A DNA stretch of 64,000 nt from Nocardioides immobilis (lineage in GTDB: Bacteria > Actinomycetota > Actinomycetes > Propionibacteriales > Nocardioidaceae): assembly GCF_003515065.1 (NCBI RefSeq), contig NZ_QXGH01000009.1, forward strand, positions 434,001 through 498,000, in the 5' to 3' direction. Below the pieces are notes generated by a model. The model had not been told where the DNA came from. It did no database searches and was given only the letters and a program-made list of their open reading frames with translations. This document shows positions 28,530 to 39,823 of the stretch, one piece after another; the first letter of the stretch is position 1; each line of letters opens with the position of its first letter. The position numbers were made by a program, and so were the translations under genes.

Positions 28530-29381
28530 ATGCCCACCATCGAACTGCCTCACGCGACCCTGAACTACCACGTCGCCGGCCCCGCGGACTCCACCGCGCC
28601 CCCGGTCGTCTTCATCCACCCCATCCTCAGCGACGGTGCGCTCTGGGCGCCGGTGGCGGACCGGCTCGCCGCGCGCGGCATCCGCTCCTACGCGCCGGAC
28701 TGGCCGCTCGGTTCCCACCGGATCCCGCTCCCGGACGACGCCGACCAGTCGCCGCGCGGGGTGGCCCGGCTGGTGCTCGACTTCCTGGCGGCGCTCGACC
28801 TCACCGACGTGACGCTCGTCGGCAACGACACCGGCGGTGCGATCTGCCAGTTCCTCGTCGATCCCGCGCTCGACGCGGACAGCTCCCGCGTCACCCGCCT
28901 CGTGCTCGCCAACTGCGACGCGTTCGACCAGTTCCCACCCGCGCCCTTCACGGTGCTGTTCCCGCTGCTCCGCAACGAGCGCCGGGCGAGGTTCCTGGCC
29001 GGCCAGATGCGGATCCGGCCGCTCCGGCAGTCCTGGCTCGGGTTCGGGCTGCTCGCGAAGAACCTCCCGGCCGACCTCACCCGCACCTGGATCGAGCCCG
29101 CGCGCACCAACGCGGGCGTACGGCGCGACGCCGTACGGCTCCTCAAGAACATCCGCCCGCATGAGCTCCTGGACGTGTCGACCCGTCTCGCGGACGTGAA
29201 GATCCCGGTCACGGTCGTGTGGGGCATGGCGGACCGGGCGTTCCGGCCGGCGTTGGGCCGTCGGCTGCACGCCGCGTTCACCGACGCCGAGTTCGTCCCG
29301 GTCGAGGGCGCCCGCACGCTGCTGGCGCTCGACGCCCCCGACGAGCTGACCGACGCGATCGTCGCCATCGCCCAGCGTTGA
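28530..29381 (+). CDS. alpha/beta-hydrolase fold protein
   Basis: A 283-residue alpha/beta hydrolase. The oxyanion region is VVFIHPILSDGALWAP, and the nucleophile elbow position reads LVGNDTGGAICQF, with Asp in the nucleophile place as in haloalkane dehalogenase/epoxide hydrolase-like members. A late acid segment VWGMADRAF is present, but the expected terminal His is replaced by a region VEGARTLLALD without His, so catalysis is uncertain. It is divergent from TetR over two operators and likely is the regulated target. Confidence 0.83.
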   Translation: MPTIELPHATLNYHVAGPADSTAPPVVFIHPILSDGALWAPVADRLAARGIRSYAPDWPLGSHRIPLPDDADQSPRGVARLVLDFLAALDLTDVTLVGNDTGGAICQFLVDPALDADSSRVTRLVLANCDAFDQFPPAPFTVLFPLLRNERRARFLAGQMRIRPLRQSWLGFGLLAKNLPADLTRTWIEPARTNAGVRRDAVRLLKNIRPHELLDVSTRLADVKIPVTVVWGMADRAFRPALGRRLHAAFTDAEFVPVEGARTLLALDAPDELTDAIVAIAQR

Positions 29382-29404
29382 GGCCGCCCTGGTAGGAAGA
29401 CGGG

Positions 29405-30031
29405 GTGACAGCTCTCGGCGGATCCGACCACGCCCGGGCCGTGGTCGCCCACTACGACGAGCGGGCGGCGTCGTACGACGACAGCGCGCTGCACCGGGGC
29501 CTGACCGACGAGGTCGCCCGGTTCATCGACCTCGACGGCGTCCGCTCCGTCCTCGACGTCGCCACGGGCACCGGGCTGATGCTGCGGGCGATCGCCGCCC
29601 GCATCCCGCAGGACCGTCCGCTGCTGATCGGCCTCGACCTCTCCCCCGCCATGGTGGCCGTGGCCCGGCCGCGGCTCCCGGGCGCCGGGTTCCTGGTCGG
29701 CGACGCGACCGAGGTCCTGCTGCCCGACGCGAGCTTCGACCTGATCACCTGCGTCACCGCGCTGCACCTGTTCGAGCAGCCGGACGCGGTGCTCGCAGAG
29801 TGGGCGCGGCTGCTCACTCCCGGCGGCCGCGTGGTGACGGCGTCCTTCGGCGCGGCACCGGAGCAGGTCGTCGCGCCACCGGCGGGCGGCTTCGTCCGGC
29901 GGCACGAGAGCTTCCGCACGCCCGAGCTCGTAGCGGACGCGCTCGCCTCGCACGGCTTCCGGCTCGCGCGTGACACCACCTGGGAGCACGCCGACGACCG
30001 GCTGCTGATCTGTGAGCTGGTCCGCCCCTGA
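29405..30031 (+). CDS. class I SAM-dependent methyltransferase
   Basis: A 208-residue methyltransferase. SAM-binding motif I is VLDVATGTGLMLRAI, motif II region LIGLDLSPAMVAVAR, and motif IV FDLITCVTALHLF, with LLTPGGRVV following. The UbiE/Methyltransf_11 type core suggests a small-molecule substrate. GTG 29405 begins 23 bp after the hydrolase stop, so the two genes may be cotranscribed. Confidence 0.88.
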   Translation: MTALGGSDHARAVVAHYDERAASYDDSALHRGLTDEVARFIDLDGVRSVLDVATGTGLMLRAIAARIPQDRPLLIGLDLSPAMVAVARPRLPGAGFLVGDATEVLLPDASFDLITCVTALHLFEQPDAVLAEWARLLTPGGRVVTASFGAAPEQVVAPPAGGFVRRHESFRTPELVADALASHGFRLARDTTWEHADDRLLICELVRP

Positions 30032-30056
30032 CCCGCAACGGGCGCGGGCGACGGGC

Positions 30057-30455
30057 TCAGGACAAGGCGGCGTGCGCGGCCCTGTTCTCGAGGATCTGGG
30101 CCATGTTGCGCTCGGCCCAGTCCTTGAGGCCCTGCAACACCTGCTGCAGGTCCCGGCCGAGATCGGTGAGCTCGTAGTCGACCCGCACCGGGACGCTGGC
30201 CGTCACGGTGCGCGTGACCAGGCCGTCGCGCTCGAGCTCGCGCAGCGTCTGGGTGAGCATCTTCTGGCTCACGCCGGCGATCCGGGTCCGCAGCTCACCG
30301 TGCCGCAGGGAGCCGTCGGCGAGCGCGGCCAGCACCAGGCAGACCCACTTGTTCGCCACCACGTCGAGGAGCTGCCGCGACGGGCACGACGCAAGGAAGG
30401 CGTCGAACTCGTCCTTCGCCCGCGCGCGGCGCTGGGACGCGGTCATCGTCGGCAT
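30057..30455 (-). CDS. HxlR-family transcriptional regulator
   Basis: A 132-residue winged-helix regulator of the HxlR type: CPSRQLLDVVANKWVCLVLA, HGELRTRIAGVSQKMLTQTL and RDGLVTRTVTASVPVRVDYE are the family's recognition and wing segments. The N-terminal Cys (C29) could be a redox or aldehyde sensor, as in HxlR/HypR relatives. ATG 30455 has GGGAGA a few bases upstream. It is divergent from an oxidoreductase gene and a palindrome lies between them. Confidence 0.92.
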   Translation of the reverse strand: MPTMTASQRRARAKDEFDAFLASCPSRQLLDVVANKWVCLVLAALADGSLRHGELRTRIAGVSQKMLTQTLRELERDGLVTRTVTASVPVRVDYELTDLGRDLQQVLQGLKDWAERNMAQILENRAAHAALS

Positions 30456-30474
30456 CTCGATCTCCCTCGTGCCT

Positions 30475-30494
30475 TAGGCACTGTCAGGTGCCTA
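30475..30494. promoter_or_regulatory. HxlR operator candidate
   Basis: Perfect inverted repeat taggcac-N6-gtgccta, 19 bp from the HxlR ATG and about 100 bp from the divergent oxidoreductase start. A likely autoregulatory site. Confidence 0.65.
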
Positions 30495-30596
30495 CTACCG
30501 ATTTGGTTCCTAGGGCTCATACGGTTCCACTCGCGGGCGGCCCGGTCAACCCGAGGGCCACCGCAGTCAGGGAAACAGCCATCCACAGGAGGAGAA

Positions 30597-31523
30597 ATGC
30601 GCATCATCACCCAGCACACGGTCGGCGACCCCGACGTGCTCGTCGTCGAGGAGGTGCCGACCCCGGCACCCGGCGCCGGCGAGGTCCTGGTCCGGGTCGG
30701 GGGCGCCGCGGTGAACCCGGCCGACGCCGCCGTCCGGGCCGGCTACTTCCCGCTGCTCGGTGAGCCGCCGTTCACGATCGGGTGGGACGTCGCCGGGACC
30801 GTCGAGGCGATCGGTGAGGGGGTCACCGATCACCGGGTGGGCGACAGGGTCTTCGGCATGCCGCGCTTCCCCGCACAGGCCGCGGCGTACGCCGACGCCG
30901 TCGTCGCTCCTGCCGACCAGCTAGCCCGTACGCCGGACGCGCTGAGCGACGTCGAGGCGGCAGCACTGCCACTCGCCGCGCTCACGGCGTACCAGGGCCT
31001 GGTCGAGGTCGCCGACGTCCAACCCGGCCAGCGGGTGCTCGTCCAGGCCGCCGGCGGCGGTGTCGGCCACTTCGCCGTCCAGATCGCGAAGGCCCGCGGC
31101 GCCCACGTGATCGCCGTCGTGAGCCCCGCGAAGGAGGCGTTCGTCCGGGCGCTCGGCGCCGACGAGGTCATCGACTACACGGCCGGGCCGTTCACAGACT
31201 CCGTCGAGCCGGTCGATGTCGCACTGGACCCGTTCGGGTCGGCGAACACCCCGGACGTGCTTCAGGTCGTCCGGTCGGGCGGCATCGTGGTGGCGCTCCT
31301 CGACGTCGACGACGAGACGAGGGAGCTGGCAGCCGCCCGGGACGTCCGGGTGGAGCAGATCAGCGTCCACCCCAGTGGCGAGCAGCTCACGGCGATCGCC
31401 GCCCTGGTCGACTCCGGCCACCTGCGGCCGCACGTGTCGGCGACGTACGCGCTCGAGAAGGCCGGCGAGGCGCACCACGAGCTCGCCACGGGAGTCCAGG
31501 GCAAGGTCGTCCTGGTCCCCTGA
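30597..31523 (+). CDS. NADP-dependent zinc-free quinone oxidoreductase-like MDR protein
   Basis: A 308-residue medium-chain reductase. The GroES-like domain contains VGGAAVNPADAAVRAGYFP and FTIGWDVAGTVEAIGEGV; the Rossmann domain has VLVQAAGGGVGHFAVQIAKA, and AVVSPAKEAFVRALGADEVIDY follows. There are no zinc-ligand Cys clusters, so it belongs to the quinone-reductase branch. The ATG has an excellent ribosome site, AGGAGGAGAA. It is divergent from HxlR, a common pairing in which electrophile stress induces the reductase. Confidence 0.9.
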   Translation: MRIITQHTVGDPDVLVVEEVPTPAPGAGEVLVRVGGAAVNPADAAVRAGYFPLLGEPPFTIGWDVAGTVEAIGEGVTDHRVGDRVFGMPRFPAQAAAYADAVVAPADQLARTPDALSDVEAAALPLAALTAYQGLVEVADVQPGQRVLVQAAGGGVGHFAVQIAKARGAHVIAVVSPAKEAFVRALGADEVIDYTAGPFTDSVEPVDVALDPFGSANTPDVLQVVRSGGIVVALLDVDDETRELAAARDVRVEQISVHPSGEQLTAIAALVDSGHLRPHVSATYALEKAGEAHHELATGVQGKVVLVP

Positions 31524-31535
31524 CCTTTCGAGTTC

Positions 31536-31575
31536 GGCCTGCGGCCGGGACACCTCAGCGCCCCGGCCGCAGGCC
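31536..31575. terminator. bidirectional hairpin terminator
   Basis: Perfect 14-bp stem (ggcctgcggccggg / cccggccgcaggcc) with a 12-nt loop, between the convergent oxidoreductase and icd genes. It has no clear T-tract. Confidence 0.8.
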
Positions 31576-31596
31576 GTCGTACGTCTCGCGCCGTCG

Positions 31597-33783
<2,187 letters not shown>

Positions 33784-33816
33784 GTTCGGGCAACGCTCCT
33801 GGGACGATGGTTTTTG

Positions 33817-33828
33817 CTTGACGTCAAG
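33817..33828. promoter_or_regulatory. 12-bp palindrome in icd/aquaporin divergent region
   Basis: cttgacgtcaag is perfectly self-complementary and lies 34 bp before the icd ATG, next to a second short palindrome gatatc. It overlaps a TTGACG hexamer readable on either strand. Operator or promoter role is a guess from position. Confidence 0.35.
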
Positions 33829-33961
33829 ATATCTCACGCGGGCGAACGCTCGGCTCGCGGGCTGTGCCAGCCTCGCATCCCCTGACTGAGGCGGCAATAT
33901 GGCTAGTCTTCTGGCGAAACCGGCGGGTTTCGGGAACCTACCGAAGGAGAGTGCTCAATCC

Positions 33962-34972
33962 ATGACCGAGCAGATGACCGCGGAGCCCGCTCCGCCCACC
34001 CTTGTCCAGAAGCTCGCAGCGGAGGCCATCGGAACGGCCTTCCTCGTCCTCATCGGCTGCGGCGCGGCCGTCGCGACGGGAGCAGACGTCGTCGCCACGG
34101 GCCTCGCGTTCGGCATCACCATCGTGATGATGGCCTACACGTTCGGCCGGGTCTCCGGCGGACACTTCAACCCCGCCGTCACCGTCGGCGCCGCCCTGGC
34201 CGGCCGGATCGCGTGGAAGGACACGCCGCTCTACGCCGCGGCGCAGGTCGTCGGCGGGCTGGTCGGCGGCGTGGTCCTGATGGTGATCGTCCTCGCGGGT
34301 GACCTCGGCTGGGACTTCGGCGAGCCGCTCGGCAGCAACGGCTGGGGCGACTCGGGCAACATCGAGCTCTTCGGCGCGCTGATCCTCGAGATCGTGCTGA
34401 CGTTCGTCTTCGTCTTCGTGATCGTCGGCGTGACCGACGAGCGCAACGACACCGTCGCGTTCGCGCCGCTCGTCATCGGGCTGGCGCTCGCCGCCGTCCA
34501 CTTCGTCGGCATCAACTTCACGGGTACGTCGGTGAACCCGGCCCGCTCGATCGGCGTGGCGTGGTTCTCCGGCAGCGACGCGCTGATCGCCCTGTGGGTG
34601 TTCATCGTGGCGCCGCTCATCGGTGGCGCGGCCGCCGGGTTCCTCTACCCGCTGCTGTTCGGCCACGGTGCGACGCCCATCCCCGGGTCCGGCATCCCGA
34701 GCGGCGGCGCGACCGCGACCGTCCCCGGCTTCGGCGCCCCCGACGCCTTCCAGCAGCAGTGGAACCAGCCGGTTGCCGACCAGGGCGGGTACGCCGCACC
34801 GGCGCCCGCCGAGCAGCCGATCATCCAGGACGGCTGGCAGTGGGACCCCTCCACGCAGCAGTGGATCCCCGCCCAGCAGCCGCCGGCGCCTCAGGCCCCG
34901 CAGGCCGAGCAGCCGGGTGGCTGGGCGCCGCCGGGTGGCGAGCACACCCAGGTGCGTCCGCCGGACGCCTGA
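33962..34972 (+). CDS. MIP-family aquaporin with long proline/glutamine-rich tail
   Basis: A 336-residue channel of the MIP family. Both half-helix NPA boxes are present: SGGHFNPAVTVG (residues 70-72) and GTSVNPARSIG (193-195) with the selectivity Arg. The sequence after the second box lacks the Asp typical of glycerol facilitators, suggesting water selectivity. Unusually, ~95 residues follow the last helix, rich in Pro, Gly and Gln, with WQWDPSTQQWIPAQQ repeats of a W-x-W-D-P type. ATG 33962 follows AAGGAGA. Confidence 0.9.
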   Translation: MTEQMTAEPAPPTLVQKLAAEAIGTAFLVLIGCGAAVATGADVVATGLAFGITIVMMAYTFGRVSGGHFNPAVTVGAALAGRIAWKDTPLYAAAQVVGGLVGGVVLMVIVLAGDLGWDFGEPLGSNGWGDSGNIELFGALILEIVLTFVFVFVIVGVTDERNDTVAFAPLVIGLALAAVHFVGINFTGTSVNPARSIGVAWFSGSDALIALWVFIVAPLIGGAAAGFLYPLLFGHGATPIPGSGIPSGGATATVPGFGAPDAFQQQWNQPVADQGGYAAPAPAEQPIIQDGWQWDPSTQQWIPAQQPPAPQAPQAEQPGGWAPPGGEHTQVRPPDA

Positions 34973-35677
34973 TCAACCAGCGGCACTGACGAAGGCGACG
35001 AGCGCGAGCTCGTCGCCTTCGTCGTCTTTCGCGACCCGCACCAGTCCGATGCCCCGCGCGTAGGACCGGAGCTCGACGACACCGGGCTCGAGCGGGCTGC
35101 TGTCCTCGGTCTCCAGGAGACCGGTGAGGTCGCCGTACGGCACGGAGGCGGAGCCGTCGAGACCGAGCACCTCGGTCCGGTCCTCCGCAACGCCCTCGGC
35201 GTACTCCTGGCGGTAGCCGTCGCCGACCCTCGGCCTCGCCGGCATCGCAAGCCCGGCCTCGGCCCCGCCGACCCCTGCTTCCCACACGCCGTCCTCGCCG
35301 ACGCGCCAGACGTTGCCGTCGACGTCCTGGGCGAACCACTCCCGGGTCTGGTCGACGACCCGGCCGCGCTGGTTCACGACCTCGCTCAGCACGACGGTCG
35401 CCGCGACGCCCTGGACCTCACGGGTCTCGTCGAGCACGGTGACGGTGATCCGCGCGAGCTCACCTCCCGACGTCGCGCGGTACTTCCACTCGCTGCCCAG
35501 GGCCAGCGGCAGCCACTGATTGTCGATGCTCGCGACGAAGTCCGCGGGGTCGAGCGAGGGGCTGGGGATCACCAGCTGGTCGACCCCGGTCGGCGGGCTC
35601 GGCTCCGACGCGCTCCCGCATCCGCTCACGAGGATCCCCAGGACGGCTACGGCGGCGACCCGGGAGCCTCTCGTCAT
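34973..35677 (-). CDS. uncharacterised lipoprotein
   Basis: A 234-residue lipoprotein with lipobox ILVSGC at residues 15-20. The mature part begins with a Pro/Ser linker, then a beta-rich domain ([59 protein letters not shown]). The pattern matches a common group of exported actinobacterial proteins of unknown function. It is convergent with the aquaporin gene, the coding ends touching. Confidence 0.75.
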   Translation of the reverse strand: MTRGSRVAAVAVLGILVSGCGSASEPSPPTGVDQLVIPSPSLDPADFVASIDNQWLPLALGSEWKYRATSGGELARITVTVLDETREVQGVAATVVLSEVVNQRGRVVDQTREWFAQDVDGNVWRVGEDGVWEAGVGGAEAGLAMPARPRVGDGYRQEYAEGVAEDRTEVLGLDGSASVPYGDLTGLLETEDSSPLEPGVVELRSYARGIGLVRVAKDDEGDELALVAFVSAAG

Positions 35678-35797
35678 GGCGGTCAGTCTCGCACCTCCGC
35701 CCCGGTACGCCCGCGGGCGGTCACGCTGCTAGCGTCCCGTGCATCGTCTGTCTCGGTCGATGTCATGGGCCGAGCCGCACTCATCGAAGGAGTACCC

Positions 35798-36784
35798 GTG
35801 AGCGACACGCCTCTGAAGGTCGCCGTCACCGGCGCCGCCGGCCAGATCGGCTACAGCCTGCTCTTCCGCATCGCCAGCGGCGCCATCGCAGGCGACCGCC
35901 CCGTCGAGCTCCGCCTGCTCGAGATCGAGCCCGCGCTGAAGGCTCTCGAGGGCGTCGTCATGGAGCTCGACGACTGCGCGTTCCCGAACCTCGCCGGCAT
36001 CGAGATCGGCGCCGACGCGGAGCAGATCTTCGACGGCGTCAACCTCGTCCTGCTCGTCGGCGCCCGTCCCCGCGGCCCGGGCATGGAGCGCGGCGACCTG
36101 CTGTCGGCCAACGGCGCGATCTTCACCGCGCAGGGCAAGGCGCTCAACAAGGTCGCCGCCGACGACGTCCGCATCGGCGTCACCGGCAACCCGGCCAACA
36201 CGAACGCGCTGATCGCGCTCAAGAACGCCCCGGACATCCCTTCCGAGCGCTTCTCCGCGCTGACCCGCCTCGACCACAACCGCGCCATCTCGCAGCTGGC
36301 CGCCAAGACGGGCGCCGCGGTCACCGACATCAAGAAGATGACGATCTGGGGCAACCACTCGGCGACCCAGTACCCCGACATCTTCCACGCCGAGATCGGC
36401 GGCAAGAACGCCGCCGAGACCGTCGACGACCAGGCCTGGATCGAGGACTACTTCATCCCGACCGTCGCCAAGCGGGGCGCGGCGATCATCGACGCGCGCG
36501 GCGCCTCCTCGGCCGCCTCGGCCGCGTCGGCCACGTGCGACGCCGCCCGCGACTGGCTGAACGGCACCCCTGAGGGCGACTGGGTCTCGATGGCCGTCCT
36601 CTCCGACGGTTCGTACGGCGTGCCCGAGGGCCTGGTGTCGTCCTTCCCCGTCACCACCAGCGGTGGCAGCTGGGAGATCGTCCAGGGCCTCGACATCGAC
36701 GACTTCTCGCGCGCCCGGATCGACGCCTCGGCCGCCGAGCTCGCCGACGAGCGTCAGGCCGTCACGGACCTGGGCCTCATCTGA
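35798..36784 (+). CDS. mdh: malate dehydrogenase
   Basis: A 328-residue LDH/MDH-family enzyme. The NAD site reads [19 protein letters not shown]; substrate and catalytic segments are [15 protein letters not shown] (active-site loop Arg), GNPANTNA, and the proton-relay His in [11 protein letters not shown]. This is the cytosolic-MDH-like type widespread in actinobacteria, oxidising malate to oxaloacetate. GTG 35798 has GAAGGAG 5 nt upstream. A strong terminator follows directly. Confidence 0.97.
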   Translation: MSDTPLKVAVTGAAGQIGYSLLFRIASGAIAGDRPVELRLLEIEPALKALEGVVMELDDCAFPNLAGIEIGADAEQIFDGVNLVLLVGARPRGPGMERGDLLSANGAIFTAQGKALNKVAADDVRIGVTGNPANTNALIALKNAPDIPSERFSALTRLDHNRAISQLAAKTGAAVTDIKKMTIWGNHSATQYPDIFHAEIGGKNAAETVDDQAWIEDYFIPTVAKRGAAIIDARGASSAASAASATCDAARDWLNGTPEGDWVSMAVLSDGSYGVPEGLVSSFPVTTSGGSWEIVQGLDIDDFSRARIDASAAELADERQAVTDLGLI

Positions 36785-36796
36785 TCCCACGCGCAA

Positions 36797-36843
36797 CAGG
36801 AATCCCCGGCTGACCGGTGATCCCTGTCGACCGGGGATTCCTG
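36797..36843. terminator. hairpin terminator after mdh
   Basis: Perfect 13-bp stem caggaatccccgg / ccggggattcctg with a 21-nt loop, 12 bp after the mdh stop and 9 bp before the DUF3017 stop on the other strand, so it may serve both. Confidence 0.85.
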
Positions 36844-36851
36844 CATGCCCC

Positions 36852-37196
36852 TCACACGGGCTGGTCGGGGATGTTCTCCGCAAGGACGAACAGGGCGGCG
36901 GCGACGGAGCCGGCGAGGATGACGTCGACCAGTCGCGGGCGTACGGCGAGCATGCCCGCGTCGCGCTGGGGCAGCACCAGGCGCAGGCCCGCCGCCGCCG
37001 CGAGCGCGCCGGCCACGACCCGGATCCCGAGCCGCCAGTCGTGCGCGCCCCAGGTGATCCCGATGCCGACCGCCATCACGACCAGGACCACGATGTAGAG
37101 CACGCCTCCGATCGTCGACGGAAAGCGCCGCCGGGACGGGGAGTCGGCTGAGTCCTCCGCCGGCGGCTCCGGCGCGGGGATCGGCTGGTCGCTCAG
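36852..37196 (-). CDS. DUF3017-like small membrane protein
   Basis: A small protein with three hydrophobic segments ([50 protein letters not shown]), matching the DUF3017 type that commonly follows folD. The nearest ATG/GTG start (GTG 37103) would cut into the first helix. Upstream the frame stays open with a Pro-rich, then basic, segment ([30 protein letters not shown]) back to a CTG at 37196 that overlaps the folD stop (CTGA). I use that as the probable start; if wrong, the gene is 36852-37103. Confidence 0.65.
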   Translation of the reverse strand: MSDQPIPAPEPPAEDSADSPSRRRFPSTIGGVLYIVVLVVMAVGIGITWGAHDWRLGIRVVAGALAAAAGLRLVLPQRDAGMLAVRPRLVDVILAGSVAAALFVLAENIPDQPV

Positions 37197-38047
37197 CGGG
37201 ACACCTGCTTCTCGGCCATGGAGACGACGTTGGCGAGCAGCATGGCGCGGGTCATCGGACCGACGCCACCGGGGTTGGGCGACACCCAGCCCGCCACGTC
37301 CCAGACGTCGGCCGCGACGTCGCCGGCGAGCTTGCCGTCGACACGGGAGACGCCCACGTCGAGCACGGCCGCACCGGGCTTGACCATGTCACCGGTGATG
37401 ATGCTCGGGACGCCGGCGGCGGCGACCACGATGTCGGCCTTCCGCACGTGGGCGGCGAGGTCGACGGTGCCGGTGTGGCACAGCGTGACGGTGGCGTTCT
37501 CCGAACGCCGGGTCAGCAGCATGCCGAGCGGCCGGCCGACGGTGATGCCGCGACCGACGACGACCACCTCCGCGCCGGCGATCGGCACGTCGTGGCGACG
37601 CAGCAGCTCGACGATGCCGTACGGCGTGCACGGCAGCGGCGCCTCGTTGCCGAGGACCAGCCAGCCGAGGTTGGTCGGATGGAGGCCGTCGGCGTCCTTG
37701 GCCGGGTCGATGAGCCCGAGCACCCGGTTCTCGTCGCGGCCGCGCGGCAGCGGCAGCTGCACGATGTAGCCGGTGCACGCGGGATCGGCGTTGAGCTCGG
37801 CGACCGCGGCCTCGATCTCCTCCTGGGTGGCGACCTCGGGGAGGTCGACGCGGATGGAGGCGATGCCGACCTCGGCGCAGTCCTTGTGCTTGCCGTTGAC
37901 GTACCACCGCGAGCCGGGGTCGTCGCCGACGAGCACGGTGCCGAGGCCGGGGGTGATCCCCTGCTCGGCGAGCTTGGCGATGCGCTCGCGCAGCTCACCC
38001 TTGATCGCCGCGGCCGTCGCGGTGCCGTCGAGCTTCTGTGCCGTCAC
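37193..38047 (-). CDS. folD: bifunctional methylenetetrahydrofolate dehydrogenase/cyclohydrolase
   Basis: A 284-residue FolD, which interconverts methylene-, methenyl- and formyl-THF. Motifs: [17 protein letters not shown] (catalytic Lys/Tyr region), [25 protein letters not shown] of the NADP fold, and [14 protein letters not shown] near the end. GTG 38047 has GGAGG 8 nt upstream. It starts 29 bp after purH, so the formyl donor for PurH and PurN is made from the same transcription unit. Confidence 0.96.
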   Translation of the reverse strand: MTAQKLDGTATAAAIKGELRERIAKLAEQGITPGLGTVLVGDDPGSRWYVNGKHKDCAEVGIASIRVDLPEVATQEEIEAAVAELNADPACTGYIVQLPLPRGRDENRVLGLIDPAKDADGLHPTNLGWLVLGNEAPLPCTPYGIVELLRRHDVPIAGAEVVVVGRGITVGRPLGMLLTRRSENATVTLCHTGTVDLAAHVRKADIVVAAAGVPSIITGDMVKPGAAVLDVGVSRVDGKLAGDVAADVWDVAGWVSPNPGGVGPMTRAMLLANVVSMAEKQVSR

Positions 38048-38076
38048 GTCTGGATCCTCCCTCAGGCCGAATGCTG

Positions 38077-39702
38077 TCAGTGGGCGAAATGCCGGGTGCC
38101 GGTGAAGTACATCGTGACGCCGGCCTTCTTGCACGCCTCGATGGTCTCCTCGTCGCGGATCGAGCCGCCCGGCTGGATGATCGCCCGCACGCCGGCGTCG
38201 ATGAGCACCTGGGCGCCGTCGGCGAACGGGAAGAACGCGTCGGACGCGGCCACGGCGCCGCGGGACCGCTCCCGACCCTCGGCGAGCGTGTTGGCGCGCT
38301 CGACCGCGAGCCGGCAGGAGTCGACCCGGTTGACCTGGCCCATGCCGATGCCGACAGCGGCACCCTCGGCGGCGAGCAGGATCGCGTTGGACTTGGCGGC
38401 CCGGACCGCGCGCCAGGCGAAGGCCAGGTCGGCAAGGGTCGCGTCGTCGGCGGCCTCGCCGGTCGCCAGGGTCCAGCTCGCCGGGTCGTCACCCTCGGCC
38501 TGGAAGGTGTCGGTGTGCTGCATGAGCAGCCCGCCGCTGATCGGGCGGATCTCCGCGCCACCCTGCGAGACCGGCTCGGCGACGAGGATCCGGAGGTTCT
38601 TCTTGCCCTGGAGCACCTCGACCGCGCCGTCGTCGTACCCGGGAGCGACGATCACCTCGGTGAAGATCTCGGCGACCTGCTCGGCCATCGCGACCGAGAC
38701 CGGGACGTTGGTGGCGATCACGCCGCCGAACGCCGACACCGGGTCGCACTCGTGCGCACGCACATGAACGGCGGCGACGTCTGTGCCGATTGGGCCGACC
38801 GCGATGCCGCACGGGTTGGCGTGCTTGATGATCGCGACGGTGGGCGCGTCGCCGTGGTCGTACGCCGCCCGCCGGGCCGCGTCGGTGTCGATGTAGTTGT
38901 TGTAGGACATCTCCTTGCCGTGCAGCTGCTGCGCGGCCGCGAGACCACCCGACCCGAAGCCGTTGCGGTAGAGCGCGGCGGGCTGGTGCGGGTTCTCGCC
39001 GTACCGCAGCACGGCGCTCTTGTCCCACGTCGCGCCCACCCAAGAAGGAAAGCCGGTCGGGGAGCCGTTCTCGTCCTTGGAGGAGTCCGTCAGCACGTTG
39101 CCCATCCAGGACGCGACGTGCACGTCATACGTCGCCGTGTGGACGAACGCCTTCGCAGCGAGGACCTCGCGCTCGGCCAGCGTGAAGCCGCCGCCCTGCG
39201 CGGCGTCGAGGGCACGGGCGTAGTCGGCGCCGTCGGTGACGATCGCGACCGAGGCGTGGTTCTTCGCCGCCGCGCGGACCATCGACGGGCCGCCGATGTC
39301 GATCTTCTCGATGCACTCCTGCACCGACGCGCCCGACGTCACCGTCGCCGTGAACGGGTAGAGGTTGACGACCACCAGGTCGAACGGCGCGACGCCCAGC
39401 TCGTCGAGCTGCGCGACGTGCTCCGGAAGCCGCCGGTCGGCGAGGATGCCGGCGTGCACCCGCGGGTGCAGGGTCTTCACCCGGCCGTCGAGGCACTCGG
39501 GGAAGCCGGTGAGGTCCTCGACCTTCGTGACGGGCAGGCCGAGGGACTCGATCAGCGCAGCCGAGCCGCCGGTGGAGACCAGCTCGACGCCAGCCTCGGC
39601 CAGGCCGCGGACGAGCATGTCCAGGCCGGTCTTGTCGTAGACGGACACCAGTGCCCGCTTGATCGGGATCCGGTCGCCAGTGGGCCCAGTCGGCTCAGTC
39701 AT
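38077..39702 (-). CDS. purH: bifunctional AICAR formyltransferase/IMP cyclohydrolase
   Basis: A 541-residue PurH catalysing the last two steps of IMP synthesis. The N-terminal cyclohydrolase (MGS fold) has [20 protein letters not shown] and [15 protein letters not shown]; the C-terminal transformylase has the K293-H294 catalytic pair in [12 protein letters not shown] 39702 is chosen because GAGGAG lies about 11 nt upstream; ATG 39720 would add six residues. A ZTP riboswitch lies 40-110 nt upstream, sensing the accumulated substrate ZMP/ZTP. Confidence 0.97.
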   Translation of the reverse strand: MTEPTGPTGDRIPIKRALVSVYDKTGLDMLVRGLAEAGVELVSTGGSAALIESLGLPVTKVEDLTGFPECLDGRVKTLHPRVHAGILADRRLPEHVAQLDELGVAPFDLVVVNLYPFTATVTSGASVQECIEKIDIGGPSMVRAAAKNHASVAIVTDGADYARALDAAQGGGFTLAEREVLAAKAFVHTATYDVHVASWMGNVLTDSSKDENGSPTGFPSWVGATWDKSAVLRYGENPHQPAALYRNGFGSGGLAAAQQLHGKEMSYNNYIDTDAARRAAYDHGDAPTVAIIKHANPCGIAVGPIGTDVAAVHVRAHECDPVSAFGGVIATNVPVSVAMAEQVAEIFTEVIVAPGYDDGAVEVLQGKKNLRILVAEPVSQGGAEIRPISGGLLMQHTDTFQAEGDDPASWTLATGEAADDATLADLAFAWRAVRAAKSNAILLAAEGAAVGIGMGQVNRVDSCRLAVERANTLAEGRERSRGAVAASDAFFPFADGAQVLIDAGVRAIIQPGGSIRDEETIEACKKAGVTMYFTGTRHFAH

Positions 39703-39714
39703 GCGGGTGTCGCT

Positions 39715-39741
39715 CCTCATCGGTCGGTGCTGTCGATGAGG
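39715..39741 (-). promoter_or_regulatory. ribosome-site-sequestering hairpin of the purH riboswitch
   Basis: Perfect 8-bp stem with 11-nt loop; its 3' arm overlaps the GAGGAG site of purH. This would be a translation-control expression platform, with ligand binding releasing the site. Confidence 0.6.
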
Positions 39742-39810
39742 GCACCCAGGCGGTCGATGCCGGCTCACACTCCCTGGTGGTTGTCCCACCTACGCCAGTC
39801 GTGTGCGCCC
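39741..39810 (-). ncRNA. ZTP (pfl) riboswitch upstream of purH
   Basis: On the minus strand the leader has the conserved cores of the ZTP aptamer in order: GACTGGCG (39793-39800), a GTGG-GACAA-CCAC hairpin, AGGGAGTGTG closing the first helix with the upstream CACAC, and CCGCCTGGG (39745-39753) of the pseudoknot half. It precedes purH, a classical target. Immediately after it, cctcatcg and cgatgagg pair across 11 nt and would bury the purH ribosome site. Confidence 0.85.
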
Positions 39811-39823
39811 AGTCTAAGGCTGG

